Source: Lachnospira sp.
Lineage (GTDB): Bacteria > Bacillota > Clostridia > Lachnospirales > Lachnospiraceae
DNA: 60,130 nt
Direction: 5' to 3'
Assembly: GCA_017621205.1 (NCBI GenBank)
Contig: JAGATQ010000001.1
Location: forward strand, 1-60,130
Positions 43,865 through 54,520 of the stretch are shown here, piece after piece. The notes beneath the pieces are model-generated. The model was not told where the DNA came from. It worked only from the letters and a program-made list of their open reading frames with translations, and ran no database searches. How positions within the stretch are numbered: position 1 is the stretch's first letter; each line of letters opens with the position of its first letter. The position numbers were made by a program, and so were the translations under genes.

Positions 43865-44962
43865 ATGAAGATTTTAAAGAAAGTAGTATGTTACTTATTA
43901 GTTTTAACAATGATATTTACAGGGTTTTTCATTGAACCAACAGCTGCTAAAACTACTTACACTAAAGCAAAATTAACTAAGATGATTAAAACTAATAAAA
44001 AGAAATTGGCTTCGGCACAGAAGAAGCTAAAAGCGGAAAAGAAAAAATATAAAAAGCAAGTTAAAGGTACTAAAGTAATCTACTTTGGTAATGTGTTGAG
44101 TAGAGACCCATATATTATAAAAGATGGAATTACAGGGTCGTATTATTGGATTACAAACTCTAAAAGCATGAGTACTCTCCTCACCTTGGGGATGGGATTT
44201 ATAAAAACAACAGGCAAGTATAAAAAATATAATGGATTTACTTGTGCTGTGGCTAAAGCTGTAAAAGTAACTGCAAATCCTACTAAATACGAGGAAAAAG
44301 TTAAAGCAATAAAAGCTAAGATTAATACATACCAATTGGCGAAAAAGGCTCATGCAGTTTTTGCTGAAAATTCCAAAATTACAGTAGGAGATACGTATAC
44401 GGTTGCTTGGTATTGGAATGATTATACTACTGACAATTCAGGAGTAGGTAAATTCAATAAGATGAAATTTGTATCAAGTAATCCAGAGGTGTTAGAAATA
44501 GTAGATAGTAAAAAATGTGTGGTTAAAGCATTAAAAGAGGGTACATCAACGATAATTGCAACAGCATCCTGCAGTGGAAAAAAGTCCCAATATACTGTGG
44601 TAGTACAGGCAAAAGAAGAGCCATATACACATATAACCAATATGTCTTTTAGTAAAAGCTCGGGTGGTTCGGGACTGCTTTTAAATATTGATTGTGCTGA
44701 TGATTCAAGTATAAAACCTTTAAAAGAGGGAGAACCCAAGGTGTATATTGAAGACGAGAGTATTTTTAGTATTGAAAGCTTCAGCTTATATGGAAATAGC
44801 CCATTTGGACAAAAACATAGATTTTATAACTTTACATTAGAACTAAAACAAGAAGGAACTACGGTCATTCATGCAGAATCACAAGAGGGAGTTTCTGCTT
44901 CGGCTACTATACATGTATATAAAGAGGAAGGAACCGAATACTGGAGATTTGATATTAATTAA
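43865..44962 (+). CDS. Secreted protein with bacterial Ig-like (Big_2) domain
   Basis: Signal peptide (MKILKKVVCYLLVLTMIFTG, cleavage near TAAKTT), then a very Lys-rich coiled stretch (about residues 30-75) and a domain of unknown type, then one Big_2-like Ig domain (about 175-260: NKMKFVSSNPEVLEI, KALKEGTSTIIATA) and a second beta-sandwich-like region to the end. No sorting signal is present, so it is probably released or held by charge. ATG 43865 is chosen (AAAGGA 10 bases upstream). The low-GC, Lys-rich composition is like the GTPase cluster before it and unlike the core genes. Confidence 0.75.
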   Translation: MKILKKVVCYLLVLTMIFTGFFIEPTAAKTTYTKAKLTKMIKTNKKKLASAQKKLKAEKKKYKKQVKGTKVIYFGNVLSRDPYIIKDGITGSYYWITNSKSMSTLLTLGMGFIKTTGKYKKYNGFTCAVAKAVKVTANPTKYEEKVKAIKAKINTYQLAKKAHAVFAENSKITVGDTYTVAWYWNDYTTDNSGVGKFNKMKFVSSNPEVLEIVDSKKCVVKALKEGTSTIIATASCSGKKSQYTVVVQAKEEPYTHITNMSFSKSSGGSGLLLNIDCADDSSIKPLKEGEPKVYIEDESIFSIESFSLYGNSPFGQKHRFYNFTLELKQEGTTVIHAESQEGVSASATIHVYKEEGTEYWRFDIN

Positions 44963-44972
44963 AAAATATGAT

Positions 44973-45053
44973 GCTAGGGTCAAAAGGTCAAAATGCCGTT
45001 CATGCTTGCATGATAAGGCATTTGAACTTGGTACCCGCCAAACATGAGAAAGG
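44973..45053. repeat. Palindromic repeat, family B, copy 2
   Basis: Reverse complement of this stretch matches 11945-12037: the shared order is CTTTCTCATGTTTGGCGGGT, AGTTCAAATGCCTTATCATG, CAAGCATGA, GGCATTTTGACC, TTTTGACCC. One arm has changed (CGTTC for TTATC), so the inner palindrome is imperfect. It lies just behind the Ig-like protein gene. Confidence 0.78.
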
Positions 45054-45176
45054 GTGTAGGTTCCAAGGTGAAGTTTAAGCGTTAAAAACAGATACCTTCT
45101 CTGCGTGCGGCAGGGCTATGTGAAGAAGCACGCAAAAAGTCTGTGGATTTTCTATGTATTGTCGATGGCGAAAAAG

Positions 45177-45227
45177 CGAACAAATATTCGAAATTTGTTG
45201 CAATATTGCAGTTGTATATGTTATAAT
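45177..45227 (+). promoter_or_regulatory. Promoter with a LexA-like box
   Basis: CGAACAAATATTCG (45177-45190) differs by one base from the symmetric Gram-positive SOS box form CGAAC-N4-GTTCG. Directly behind it are TTGCAA (45198-45203), an 18 nt spacer and TATAAT (45222-45227). uvrB, a normal SOS gene, begins 1.1 kb further on. Confidence 0.5.
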
Positions 45228-45230
45228 TGA

Positions 45231-45253
45231 GAAGCAGGTAGATAGCCTGCTTC
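45231..45253 (+). terminator. Hairpin just after the LexA-like promoter
   Basis: GAAGCAGG (45231-45238) and CCTGCTTC (45246-45253) form an 8 bp stem with a 7 nt loop. The following TTATATTTTATA is only partly T-rich, so it may be an attenuator or a 5' stabilising hairpin rather than a full terminator. Confidence 0.4.
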
Positions 45254-45373
45254 TTATATTTTATATAAATTTGGAAAAAGTAATAGAGGTGAAAGGTTCG
45301 ATATGGAATATTTTGAAAGGTTGATGAAAAATGAATTGGCTACACATGTGTAGCCAAATTCAGCGGAGGAGAT

Positions 45374-46309
45374 ATGAAAGAAAAAGATGAAGCAATAAAA
45401 CAGGAGAGAGTTGAATTAACAGTGCCTACAGAACAGGAGTTTTATGAGGATGTACGTCTTATATTGAAACAGGCTAGAGAGCAGGCTTATAATAGTGTTA
45501 ATGGAATTATGACACATGCATATTGGAATGTGGGGCGACGAATCGTTGAGCAGGAACAATTTGGTGAAAGAAAAGCGCAGTATGGTTCCTATTTGATAAA
45601 AAATTTATCAAAGCAATTATCAGATGAATTTGGAACTGGATTTTCAGTGGCAAATTTAAAAAATTTCAGACGAAGAAGAAAGAAACTTTTATATAAATGA
45701 GGTTATGAATGAGAATTGGTCTGTGCGAGTTTTAGAACGGAATATCAAAAGTGGTTACTATAAAAGAATGCTTTCTACACAGTTGTCAGATAAAGAAAAT
45801 AAAGCATTAGAATTTGTGAAAGATCCATTTGTGTTAGAATTTATGGGGGTTGCCCAAAATGAAAAACAATTGGAAAGTGATTTAGAAACAAAAATTATAA
45901 ATAATCTTCAGAAATTCTTATTGGAAATGGGGAAAGGATTTTCTTTTGTAGGGAGACAGGTGAGGATATGTACAGAAACAACAGATTTCTATATTGACTT
46001 AGTTTTTTTAATTATATCTTAAAATGTTTTGTAATCATTGATTTAAAAACAAAAAAATTGACACATCAGGATATAGGACAAATGGATATGTATGTCAGAA
46101 TGTTTGATGACCTAAAAAGAGGAGAAGATGATAATCCGACAATAGGTATTATTTTTTGTACAGATAAAGATGAAACAATTGTAAAGTATTCTGTGCTTCA
46201 TGAAAGTCAACAGATATTTGCTTCGAAATATATGACAGTCTTGCCAACAGTAGAAGAATTACAAAGAGAATTGGAGAGAAACCAGTTAATTTATGATTAT
46301 GATAAATAA
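45374..46309 (+). pseudogene. DUF1016 (YhcG-type) PDDEXK nuclease, broken
   Basis: Three adjacent reading frames together give most of a DUF1016 protein. 45374-45700 holds the N-terminal part (THAYWNVGRRIVEQEQFGE). 45705-46022 continues (NWSVRVLERNIKSGYYKRM, DPFVLEFMGV, FYIDLVF). 46058-46309 gives the end (HQDIGQMDMYVRMFDD). Near 45680 a segment of about 35 family residues is missing and the frame changes. Near 46000 a one-base loss in a T run breaks the frame in the middle of the PDDEXK core. Such genes often accompany type I restriction systems; none is present here. Confidence 0.85.
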
Positions 46310-46321
46310 GAGGTATTGTAT

Positions 46322-48307
46322 ATGGATCATTTTGAATTAGTTTCCGCTTACAAGCCCACGGGCGACCAGCCTCAGGCGATTGAGAAGCTGGTGGAGGGAT
46401 TTAAACGTGGCAATCAGTTTGAAACGCTTCTAGGTGTTACCGGTTCCGGTAAGACCTTTACGATGGCGAATGTGATTGCTGCCTTGAATAAACCGACGAT
46501 TATTCTGGCACATAATAAGACTCTGGCTGCACAGTTATATGGGGAGTTTAAGGAGTTTTTCCCGAATAATGCAGTGGAGTATTTTGTCTCCTACTATGAT
46601 TATTATCAGCCGGAGGCTTATGTACCGTCGACGGATACTTATATTGAGAAGGATTCTTCTATCAATGATGAGATTGATAAGCTTAGGCATAGTGCGACGG
46701 CAGCGTTGACGGAGCGCAGGGATGTCATTATTATATCCAGTGTGTCCTGTATTTATGGTATTGGTAACCCGGAGGATTACCGGCATATGATGATTTCTTT
46801 AAGACCGGGGATGGATAAAGATCGGGATGAGGTTATCAGACAGTTGATTGATATCCAGTATGAGCGTAACGATATGGATTTCAAGCGGGGAACCTTCCGG
46901 GTTAGGGGGGATGTTCTGGAGATTGTTCCGGTTTCTACCTTTGAGAATGGTATCCGCGTAGAATTTTTCGGGGATGAGATTGACCGTATTACGGAATTTG
47001 ATGTGCTGACGGGGGAAATCAAGCGCTCCATGAATTTTGTCGCGATATTTCCGGCATCCCATTATGTCGTTGCTCCAGAACGGATGGAGACGGCATTGAA
47101 GGAAATTGAGGGAGAGATGAAGGAGCGGGTAACCTATTTTAAGGCACACGATAAGCTGTTAGAAGCACAGCGGATTGCAGAAAGAACGAATTTTGATATA
47201 GAGATGCTGAGGGAGACTGGTTTTTGTTCGGGAATTGAGAATTACAGCCGGATATTTGCGGGACATGCACCGGGGGCGACGCCCAATACACTGCTGGATT
47301 TTTTTGACGATTACTTGATGATTATTGATGAGTCCCACATTACTGTGCCACAGGTGAGGGGGATGTATGCCGGAGACCAGGCGAGAAAGACTTCTCTGGT
47401 GGATTTCGGTTTTCGTCTGCCCTCGGCAAAGGACAACCGCCCACTGAATTTTGAGGAATTTGAGGAAAAAATTGACCAGATGCTCTTTGTATCGGCGACA
47501 CCGAATGTTTACGAGGCAGAGCATGAGATGCTTCGGGCAGAGCAGATAATAAGACCGACAGGGCTTCTTGACCCAAATGTGGAGGTAAGACCGGTGGAAG
47601 GGCAGATTGATGATTTGCTTACAGAGATTAACCGGGAGACGAAAAAAGGCAACAAGGTGCTGGTAACGACGCTGACCAAACGGATGGCAGAGGATTTGAC
47701 AGATTACCTGCGGGAGATGGATGTAAAGGTTAAATATCTTCATTCAGATATTGATACGTTGGAGCGTGTGGAGATTGTAAGAGACCTGCGTATGGGAGTG
47801 TTTGATGTACTGGTAGGGATTAATCTGCTCCGGGAGGGCTTAGATATTCCGGAGATTACCTTGGTTGCGATATTGGATGCGGATAAGGAGGGCTTTCTTC
47901 GTTCGGAGACTTCATTGGTTCAGACCATTGGGCGTGCTGCGAGAAACAGTGAGGGGCATGTAATTATGTATGCGGATGAGATTACCGAATCTATGAATGC
48001 TGCTATCACAGAGACCAACCGCCGCCGGGAGATACAGGAGGCATATAATGAGGAGCATGGAATTACTCCGACTACCATAAAAAAAGAGGTTCGTGATTTA
48101 ATTACGACCACGCTGGAGGAGAATAAGGTACAGCATCTGGATAAGGAGAAGGAGCTGGAATCCATGTCTGAAAAGGAATTGACAGCACTTGCTAAGAAGC
48201 TGACCAAGAGGATGAATCAGGCAGCGATTGAATTGAACTTTGAGCTGGCGGCGGAGCTTCGGGATGAATTAAAGCGGGTGAAGGAAGAATTAAGGGATTT
48301 GAAGTGA
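46322..48307 (+). CDS. uvrB: Excinuclease ABC subunit B
   Basis: Damage-verifying helicase-like subunit of nucleotide excision repair. Walker A GVTGSGKT, beta-hairpin [16 protein letters not shown] in [11 protein letters not shown], helicase motifs V and VI ([22 protein letters not shown]) and a C-terminal UVR motif that contacts UvrC. Length 661. ATG 46322 has AGAGG 8 bases upstream. It is followed by uvrA, 108 bases on, and preceded directly by the broken DUF1016 gene. Confidence 0.97.
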   Translation: MDHFELVSAYKPTGDQPQAIEKLVEGFKRGNQFETLLGVTGSGKTFTMANVIAALNKPTIILAHNKTLAAQLYGEFKEFFPNNAVEYFVSYYDYYQPEAYVPSTDTYIEKDSSINDEIDKLRHSATAALTERRDVIIISSVSCIYGIGNPEDYRHMMISLRPGMDKDRDEVIRQLIDIQYERNDMDFKRGTFRVRGDVLEIVPVSTFENGIRVEFFGDEIDRITEFDVLTGEIKRSMNFVAIFPASHYVVAPERMETALKEIEGEMKERVTYFKAHDKLLEAQRIAERTNFDIEMLRETGFCSGIENYSRIFAGHAPGATPNTLLDFFDDYLMIIDESHITVPQVRGMYAGDQARKTSLVDFGFRLPSAKDNRPLNFEEFEEKIDQMLFVSATPNVYEAEHEMLRAEQIIRPTGLLDPNVEVRPVEGQIDDLLTEINRETKKGNKVLVTTLTKRMAEDLTDYLREMDVKVKYLHSDIDTLERVEIVRDLRMGVFDVLVGINLLREGLDIPEITLVAILDADKEGFLRSETSLVQTIGRAARNSEGHVIMYADEITESMNAAITETNRRREIQEAYNEEHGITPTTIKKEVRDLITTTLEENKVQHLDKEKELESMSEKELTALAKKLTKRMNQAAIELNFELAAELRDELKRVKEELRDLK

Positions 48308-48415
48308 TAAATGGATAGTTGTTCTTTATGTAGAACATAGAGAAATCGATGTGAAGATATAGCGTTTTGTTTATATTGGGAATAGCTGGATGATAATAGA
48401 AATAGGAGAAAAGAA

Positions 48416-51301
48416 ATGAGTAAGGCACAGGAAACAGCAATTAAAAATATGGTGCAGGCAAAGAACTGTATTCGTATTCGCGGAGCAAGGGAGCATAACC
48501 TAAAAGGGATTGACATTGATATCCCGAGAGACCAATTTGTGGTTTTGACCGGATTATCGGGTTCCGGTAAATCTTCTCTTGCATTTGATACGATTTATGC
48601 CGAAGGGCAGAGGCGTTATATGGAGTCATTATCCTCCTATGCGAGGCAGTTTTTAGGGCAGATGGAGAAACCTGATGTAGAGAAGATAGAGGGGTTGAGT
48701 CCTGCTATTTCCATAGATCAGAAGTCCACCAACCGCAATCCCCGCTCTACTGTAGGGACAGTGACAGAGATTTATGATTATTTTCGTCTGCTGTATGCCC
48801 GGATTGGAATACCGCATTGTCCGAAATGCGGAAAGGTGATTGAGCGGCAGACGGTGGATCAGATGGTGGATGCCATTATGGAGCTTCCTGCGGATACCCG
48901 ATTTCAATTGCTTGCCCCTGTGGTGCGGGGAAGAAAAGGACGGCATGAGAAGGTGTTTTCCCAAGCGAAGAAGAGTGGTTTTGTTCGGGTGAATGTGGAT
49001 GGACAGCTCTACGATTTGTCTGAGGAGATTGCATTAGATAAAAATAAAAAACATAATATTGAGATTGTGGTAGACCGTTTGAAGGTGAAGGAGGGAATCG
49101 AGAAGCGTCTGGCAGATTCGATTGAAACAGTTCTTCGTCTGGCGGATGGGCTGGTACTGGTGGATGTCATTGGTGGAGAGCCTTTTCAGATGAGTGACAG
49201 CTTTTCCTGCCCGGATTGTGGAGTCAGTGTGGATGAGATTGAGCCGAGAAGCTTTTCTTTTAATAATCCTTTTGGAGCCTGTCCGGCATGTACTGGTCTG
49301 GGCTATTGTATGGAGTTTGATGTGGAACTGATGATACCCGATGAATCCTTGAGCATAGATGAGGGAGCGATTGTGGTGACAGGCTGGCAGTCCTGTACGA
49401 ATCCGAAGAGCTTTTCCCGTGCGATACTAGATGCACTTTCTGACTTTTATGGTTTTACTCTTGACACACCATTTCAGGATTACCCCGAAAAGATTCGGAA
49501 CATCCTGTTATATGGAACGAATGGACAGGAGGTCAAGGTGCGTTATAAGGGACAGCGGGGGGAAGGTGTTTACGATGTTGCCTTTGAGGGGCTGATTCGG
49601 AATGTCCAGAGGAGATACCGTGAGGTATCTTCAGAGACGATGAAGGCAGAGTATGAGTCTTTTATGACGATTACACCTTGCGATGTGTGCCATGGTAAGA
49701 GATTAAAGCCGGAGTCGCTGGCAGTTACGGTAGGTGAGAAAAATATTTCTGATATTACGGAATTTTCTGTCGATGAACTTTACGATTTTATGGAACAGCT
49801 TGATTTGAGTGAGCGGCAACGCATGATTGGTGCACAGGTGCTAAAGGAGATTCATGCCCGATTAGGATTTCTAAAGGAGGTAGGGTTAAATTATTTGACC
49901 CTTGCCAGAAATACAGGAAGCTTATCCGGTGGAGAGGCACAGCGTATCCGTCTGGCAACCCAGATTGGCTCTGGTCTGGTTGGGGTAGCATATATATTAG
50001 ATGAGCCGAGTATCGGATTACACCAGAGAGATAACGATAAGCTGATTCATGCCTTGAAAAATCTTCGTGACCTTGGCAATACGTTGATTGTTGTGGAGCA
50101 TGATGAGGATACGATGTATGCCGCGGATTATATTGTGGATGTTGGACCGGGGGCAGGAGAGCATGGTGGAGAGGTAATTGCTTGTGGAACGGCTGAAGAT
50201 ATTATGAAAAACAAGGCTTCCATTACGGGTGATTACCTGAGTGGCAGAAAATATATACCAATTCCTGCTAAGAGGAAGAAGCCAACTGGCTGGCTTACGG
50301 TAAAGGGGGCACAACAGAATAATCTAAGAAATATTGATGTAAAGTTTCCTGTTGGGGTAATGACCTGTGTAACGGGAGTGTCGGGTTCCGGTAAGAGTTC
50401 TCTTGTGAATGAGATTCTTTATAAGAGCCTTGCCAAGAAGCTGAACCGTGCCCATACGAAGGCTGGCAAACATAAGAAAATTCTTGGCGTGGAGCAGCTT
50501 GACAAGATTATTGCGATTGACCAGTCACCGATTGGAAGGACACCTAGGTCAAATCCGGCTACCTATACCGGTGTTTTCGACCAGATTCGTGATTTGTTTG
50601 CAGCGACGAAGGATGCCAAGGCGATGGGCTACAAAAAGGGCCGCTTCAGCTTTAATGTCAGTGGTGGGCGTTGTGAAGCGTGTAGAGGAGATGGTATCTT
50701 AAAGATTGAGATGCATTTCCTTCCCGATATCTATGTTCCTTGTGAGGTATGTGAAGGAAAGCGCTACAACAGAGAAACATTGGAGGTAAAGTACAAAGGC
50801 AAATCCATTTATGATGTTCTTGATATGACGGTGGAGGAAGCATGTGAATTTTTTGCTCCGGTACCATCCATTTCCCGCAAAATTGAAACACTTAGAGATG
50901 TAGGTCTTTCTTATATTAAGCTTGGACAGCCATCGACAACGCTGTCGGGAGGAGAGGCGCAGCGTGTAAAGCTGGCGACAGAGCTTAGTAAGAGGAGTAC
51001 CGGAAAAACAATTTATATACTGGATGAGCCGACAACGGGACTGCATTTTGCAGATGTGCATAAGCTGGTGGACATTTTGCAGCGGTTAAGTGAGGGAGGT
51101 AATACCGTGGTGGTTATCGAGCATAACCTGGAGGTCATTAAAACCGCCGATTATATTATTGATATGGGACCAGAGGGAGGTTCCGGTGGTGGAACGGTGA
51201 TTGCCCAAGGGACGCCAGAGGATATTTGTAAGATTGAGGAGTCCTACACAGGACAATATCTGAAACCATTGCTCGAGAAAGGGAAGAAGGCGGATTCATA
51301 A
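48416..51301 (+). CDS. uvrA: Excinuclease ABC subunit A
   Basis: DNA-damage sensor ATPase. Two ABC modules: Walker [10 protein letters not shown] and GVSGSGKSS; signatures [12 protein letters not shown] and [12 protein letters not shown]; zinc fingers [22 protein letters not shown] and [17 protein letters not shown]. Length 961. AATAGGAG precedes the ATG. Uses UvrB encoded upstream as partner; UvrC is encoded at 16077. Confidence 0.97.
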   Translation: MSKAQETAIKNMVQAKNCIRIRGAREHNLKGIDIDIPRDQFVVLTGLSGSGKSSLAFDTIYAEGQRRYMESLSSYARQFLGQMEKPDVEKIEGLSPAISIDQKSTNRNPRSTVGTVTEIYDYFRLLYARIGIPHCPKCGKVIERQTVDQMVDAIMELPADTRFQLLAPVVRGRKGRHEKVFSQAKKSGFVRVNVDGQLYDLSEEIALDKNKKHNIEIVVDRLKVKEGIEKRLADSIETVLRLADGLVLVDVIGGEPFQMSDSFSCPDCGVSVDEIEPRSFSFNNPFGACPACTGLGYCMEFDVELMIPDESLSIDEGAIVVTGWQSCTNPKSFSRAILDALSDFYGFTLDTPFQDYPEKIRNILLYGTNGQEVKVRYKGQRGEGVYDVAFEGLIRNVQRRYREVSSETMKAEYESFMTITPCDVCHGKRLKPESLAVTVGEKNISDITEFSVDELYDFMEQLDLSERQRMIGAQVLKEIHARLGFLKEVGLNYLTLARNTGSLSGGEAQRIRLATQIGSGLVGVAYILDEPSIGLHQRDNDKLIHALKNLRDLGNTLIVVEHDEDTMYAADYIVDVGPGAGEHGGEVIACGTAEDIMKNKASITGDYLSGRKYIPIPAKRKKPTGWLTVKGAQQNNLRNIDVKFPVGVMTCVTGVSGSGKSSLVNEILYKSLAKKLNRAHTKAGKHKKILGVEQLDKIIAIDQSPIGRTPRSNPATYTGVFDQIRDLFAATKDAKAMGYKKGRFSFNVSGGRCEACRGDGILKIEMHFLPDIYVPCEVCEGKRYNRETLEVKYKGKSIYDVLDMTVEEACEFFAPVPSISRKIETLRDVGLSYIKLGQPSTTLSGGEAQRVKLATELSKRSTGKTIYILDEPTTGLHFADVHKLVDILQRLSEGGNTVVVIEHNLEVIKTADYIIDMGPEGGSGGGTVIAQGTPEDICKIEESYTGQYLKPLLEKGKKADS

Positions 51302-51405
51302 AGAGACAATGGTCGTATGATATTAGGTGAAGGGACAAAAAACAAGTATTTTCGCTTGAGACTTGAAATCAATAATGAAAATTTGGTATTTTTTATCGAA
51401 AAAGC

Positions 51406-51434
51406 TTGAAATAATTCTGATTTCGTGCTAGTAA
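51406..51434 (+). promoter_or_regulatory. Possible promoter of the lipid kinase gene
   Basis: TTGAAA (51406-51411), a 17 nt spacer and TAGTAA (51429-51434), about 70 bases before the start codon. Confidence 0.4.
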
Positions 51435-51506
51435 TAGGAATATCCCATGGTAATGCGACTGGGGATGGATAATAATTTGCCAGAATTTTATTTTGGAGGT
51501 TTTACT

Positions 51507-52430
51507 ATGAAAAAGAAAATGCTTTTTATATATAATGCCAATGCGGGAAAGGGTAAGATTAAAAACCAGCTGTCGGATGTGATTGAATGCCTGTGCAGGG
51601 CGGATTATGATATTACAATTTATGCCACACAGGCGGCGAAGGAAGCTACAAGGATGGTTTGTGAAAGAGGGATGGATTTTGATGTGATTACCTGTTCCGG
51701 TGGGGACGGAACGATTAATGAGGTTGTGAGCGGAGTGTTATCGTTGCCGAAGGAACAGCAGCCGGAGATTGGATATCTGCCAATGGGGACGGTAAATGAC
51801 TTTGCTTCCAGTCTGCGTATTTCCAAGCAGCCATTGGAAGCCGCACAGCAGATTGTAGATGGTCATCTTTATTCCTGTGACATCGGAAGCTTTCAAGATA
51901 AATATTTTAATTATATTGCGGGTTTTGGTGCATTTACAGAGGTGGCATACGAAACTCCACAGGATTTGAAAAATCAGGTGGGTCGGATTGCCTATTTTGT
52001 GGATGCACTGAAGCGGATTCCGGAGCTTCGCGGATATGAGATGCGGGTGGAATGTGATAATGGAAAGGTTGTAGAAGGAAAGTATATCTTTGGAATGGTC
52101 TGCAATTCCAAGAGCATTGGCGGATTTTCTCTGGAAAATGATAAGAATCACATGACATTGGATGATGGTTTGTTTGAAGTGGTTCTGCTTCGGACACCCA
52201 GCAATGTTCTGGAACTAGAGAGGATTGCGAATGCGTTGTTAAACCGGGATGCCAAGAATCCCTTTGTGGATGCGATGCGGGTTAAACAGATTCAGTTTTC
52301 CTGTGCCGATGAGGTCCGCTGGACGTTGGATGGTGAGGATGGAGGATATCATAAGGATGTAAAAATATCCTGTAACCGCAGGGCAATTCGTATATTTAGC
52401 CCTAAAATTAATCATAGAAAGAAAAAATAA
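51507..52430 (+). CDS. Diacylglycerol/lipid kinase family protein (YegS/DgkB-like)
   Basis: Soluble lipid kinase with the DAGK catalytic domain: NANAGKGK at the N-terminus (nucleotide loop), CSGGDGTINEVVSG (the GGDGT signature) and LPMGTVNDFASSL. The C-terminal beta domain ends with RWTLDGEDGG. In Firmicutes DgkB of this family returns diacylglycerol to phosphatidic acid for lipoteichoic acid turnover; related proteins act on other lipids. ATG 51507 has GGAGG 7 bases upstream. Length 307. Confidence 0.92.
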   Translation: MKKKMLFIYNANAGKGKIKNQLSDVIECLCRADYDITIYATQAAKEATRMVCERGMDFDVITCSGGDGTINEVVSGVLSLPKEQQPEIGYLPMGTVNDFASSLRISKQPLEAAQQIVDGHLYSCDIGSFQDKYFNYIAGFGAFTEVAYETPQDLKNQVGRIAYFVDALKRIPELRGYEMRVECDNGKVVEGKYIFGMVCNSKSIGGFSLENDKNHMTLDDGLFEVVLLRTPSNVLELERIANALLNRDAKNPFVDAMRVKQIQFSCADEVRWTLDGEDGGYHKDVKISCNRRAIRIFSPKINHRKKK

Positions 52431-52576
52431 AATATTCAGGTATAGAATGTGGTATCATTGTAATATCAGGGTTAGGTGTTTATGTATTTGATGCCTGCAA
52501 ATGTCATGATTGCGTGAAAAATATGAGATAGAAATCCGATAGGATAAAATAGGATATAGTTTAAGGAGGATTTGAC

Positions 52577-54121
52577 GTGGAGAAGGAATTAGTAATTGTA
52601 CTGGATTTTGGTGGACAGTATAATCAGTTGGTGGCTCGTCGTGTCAGGGAGTGCAATGTATATTGTGAGATTTATTCCTATAAGACAGACATTGAAAAGC
52701 TTATAGAGATGAATCCTAAGGGGATTATTCTAACCGGTGGTCCCAATAGCTGTTATGGAGAGGGAGCTCCCACCTATCCAAAGCAATTATTTGAGCTTGG
52801 AATTCCTGTGTTGGGGTTATGCTATGGAGCACAGGTGATGCAATTAATTCTTGGCGGAAAGGTGGAGAAGGCTCCGGTTCGTGAATATGGTAAAATATCG
52901 GTGCATGTTGATACACAATCACCATTATTTAATGATGTTACGGAGGATACTATCTGCTGGATGAGCCATAATGACTATATTAGTGAAGTGGCACCGGGAT
53001 TTACGGTCTGTGCTTCTACCCCGGACTGCCCTGTGGCAGCAGCACAGAATCAAGAACAGCAGCTTTACGCCATCCAGTTTCACCCGGAAGTATTACATAC
53101 GGTTGAGGGAACAAAAATGCTTTCCAACTTTGTCTATAATGTATGTCACTGTTCTGGTGACTGGCGTATGGATTCGTTTGTGGAGTACCAGATTCAGGCG
53201 ATTCGGGAAAAGGTTGGTGATGGCAAGGTACTCTGTGCCCTGTCCGGCGGGGTAGATTCTTCGGTGGCAGCAGTGCTTCTTTCCAAGGCAATTGGTGACC
53301 AGTTGACCTGTGTGTTTGTTGACCAGGGACTTCTTCGTAAAAATGAGGGAGACGAGGTTGAGGCAGTATTTGGACCGGAAGGTAATTATGAACTGAATTT
53401 TATCCGCGTCAATGCGCAGGAGCGTTTTTATGAGAAGCTGAAGGGAGTAGAGGAGCCGGAGGCAAAGAGAAAGATTATTGGGGAAGAGTTTATTCGTGTG
53501 TTCGAGGAGGAAGCTAAGAAGATTGGTGCGGTTGATTTCCTTGTACAGGGTACGATCTATCCGGATGTGGTGGAGTCTGGTCTTGGTGGTGAATCCGCAG
53601 TGATTAAGAGTCATCATAACGTTGGTGGTCTCCCGGATAAGGTTGATTTTAAGGAGTTAATTGAACCTCTTCGTGATTTGTTTAAAGATGAGGTCCGCAA
53701 GGTGGGCTTAGAGCTTGGAATTCCGGAGAATCTTGTGTTCCGCCAGCCATTTCCGGGTCCGGGACTTGGCATCCGTATTATTGGTGAAGTCAATGCAAAG
53801 AAGGTTCGGATTGTGCAGGATGCAGATTATATTTACCGTGAGGAGATTGCGAAAGCGGGACTGGATAAGGAGATTAACCAGTATTTTGCTGCGTTGACCA
53901 ATATGCGTTCCGTTGGGGTTATGGGGGATGAGAGAACCTATGATTATGCCGTTGCCTTGCGGGCGGTAAAGACGGTTGATTTCATGACGGCGGAGAGTGC
54001 GGATATTCCATGGAATATATTACAGAAAGTCATGAACCGGATTATAAATGAGGTGAAAGGGGTTAATCGGGTATTTTATGATTTGACTAGTAAGCCGCCG
54101 GGGACGATTGAGTTCGAGTAG
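52577..54121 (+). CDS. guaA: GMP synthase (glutamine-hydrolysing)
   Basis: Converts XMP to GMP with ATP and glutamine. Class I glutaminase domain (nucleophile Cys in GLCYGAQ, His/Glu in QFHPEV), ATP pyrophosphatase domain (PP-loop SGGVDSS) and the C-terminal dimer domain ending KPPGTIEFE. Length 514. The start is GTG 52577 with AAGGAGG 7 bases upstream. No purine riboswitch could be recognised in the 146 bases before it. The 3' end of guaA is a known integration site for mobile elements, and an islet follows here. Confidence 0.97.
   Translation: MEKELVIVLDFGGQYNQLVARRVRECNVYCEIYSYKTDIEKLIEMNPKGIILTGGPNSCYGEGAPTYPKQLFELGIPVLGLCYGAQVMQLILGGKVEKAPVREYGKISVHVDTQSPLFNDVTEDTICWMSHNDYISEVAPGFTVCASTPDCPVAAAQNQEQQLYAIQFHPEVLHTVEGTKMLSNFVYNVCHCSGDWRMDSFVEYQIQAIREKVGDGKVLCALSGGVDSSVAAVLLSKAIGDQLTCVFVDQGLLRKNEGDEVEAVFGPEGNYELNFIRVNAQERFYEKLKGVEEPEAKRKIIGEEFIRVFEEEAKKIGAVDFLVQGTIYPDVVESGLGGESAVIKSHHNVGGLPDKVDFKELIEPLRDLFKDEVRKVGLELGIPENLVFRQPFPGPGLGIRIIGEVNAKKVRIVQDADYIYREEIAKAGLDKEINQYFAALTNMRSVGVMGDERTYDYAVALRAVKTVDFMTAESADIPWNILQKVMNRIINEVKGVNRVFYDLTSKPPGTIEFE
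54110..54121 (+). other. Possible attachment site at the 3' end of guaA
   Basis: GAGTTCGAGTAG covers the last codons of guaA. A similar GAGTTCGAATAA lies at 56259-56270, behind the NACHT gene; 8 bases are identical and GTAC follows both within a few bases. This is the arrangement left when an element integrates at guaA and rebuilds the gene end. Confidence 0.4.
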
Positions 54122-54272
54122 TACAGTTATACATTATTTATTTTATATGGTAGCAAATCTATATAAGTGGCTGTATTATATTGAATTATAGTTTTTACAA
54201 CAAAGATAATAAAAATACGTTGCCAATGAATACAAAAGTGTTTAAGACACAATTGATAAGGAGATTAGATAT

Positions 54273-54401
54273 ATGGAGAATGACTTAGATATAAATAAAA
54301 TAAGCGCTGAAGTAATTACGGATTTAGCAAAGACTACAGCGCAAGCGTTATATAAAAAAGTTATTAATTATGTAACGGATTTTCAGAAAAAGAAGAGATA
54401 A
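54273..54401 (+). other. N-terminal piece of the NACHT protein, out of frame
   Basis: ATG 54273 has AAGGAG 8 bases upstream and encodes 42 residues (MENDLDINKISAEV...) ending in FQKKKR then TAA. Shifting back one base at AAA AAG (54387-54392) joins it to the long frame as QKKEEINFGYAYENYL. So this is the true start of the NACHT gene, separated by a mutation or a programmed -1 frameshift. Confidence 0.65.
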
Positions 54402-54520
54402 ATTTTGGGTATGCGTATGAAAATTATCTGACTTATGCGAAAACTATCCATGAGAAGATAAAGACACTTTTATATAGACATGCGGCTAAAGATATATATT
54501 CTTTTTATGAGTGTGTAGGA

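Noticed and set aside
52440..52576. Purine riboswitch before guaA
   Set aside because: The conserved purine aptamer loops and P1 pattern could not be found; the region only shows an SD.
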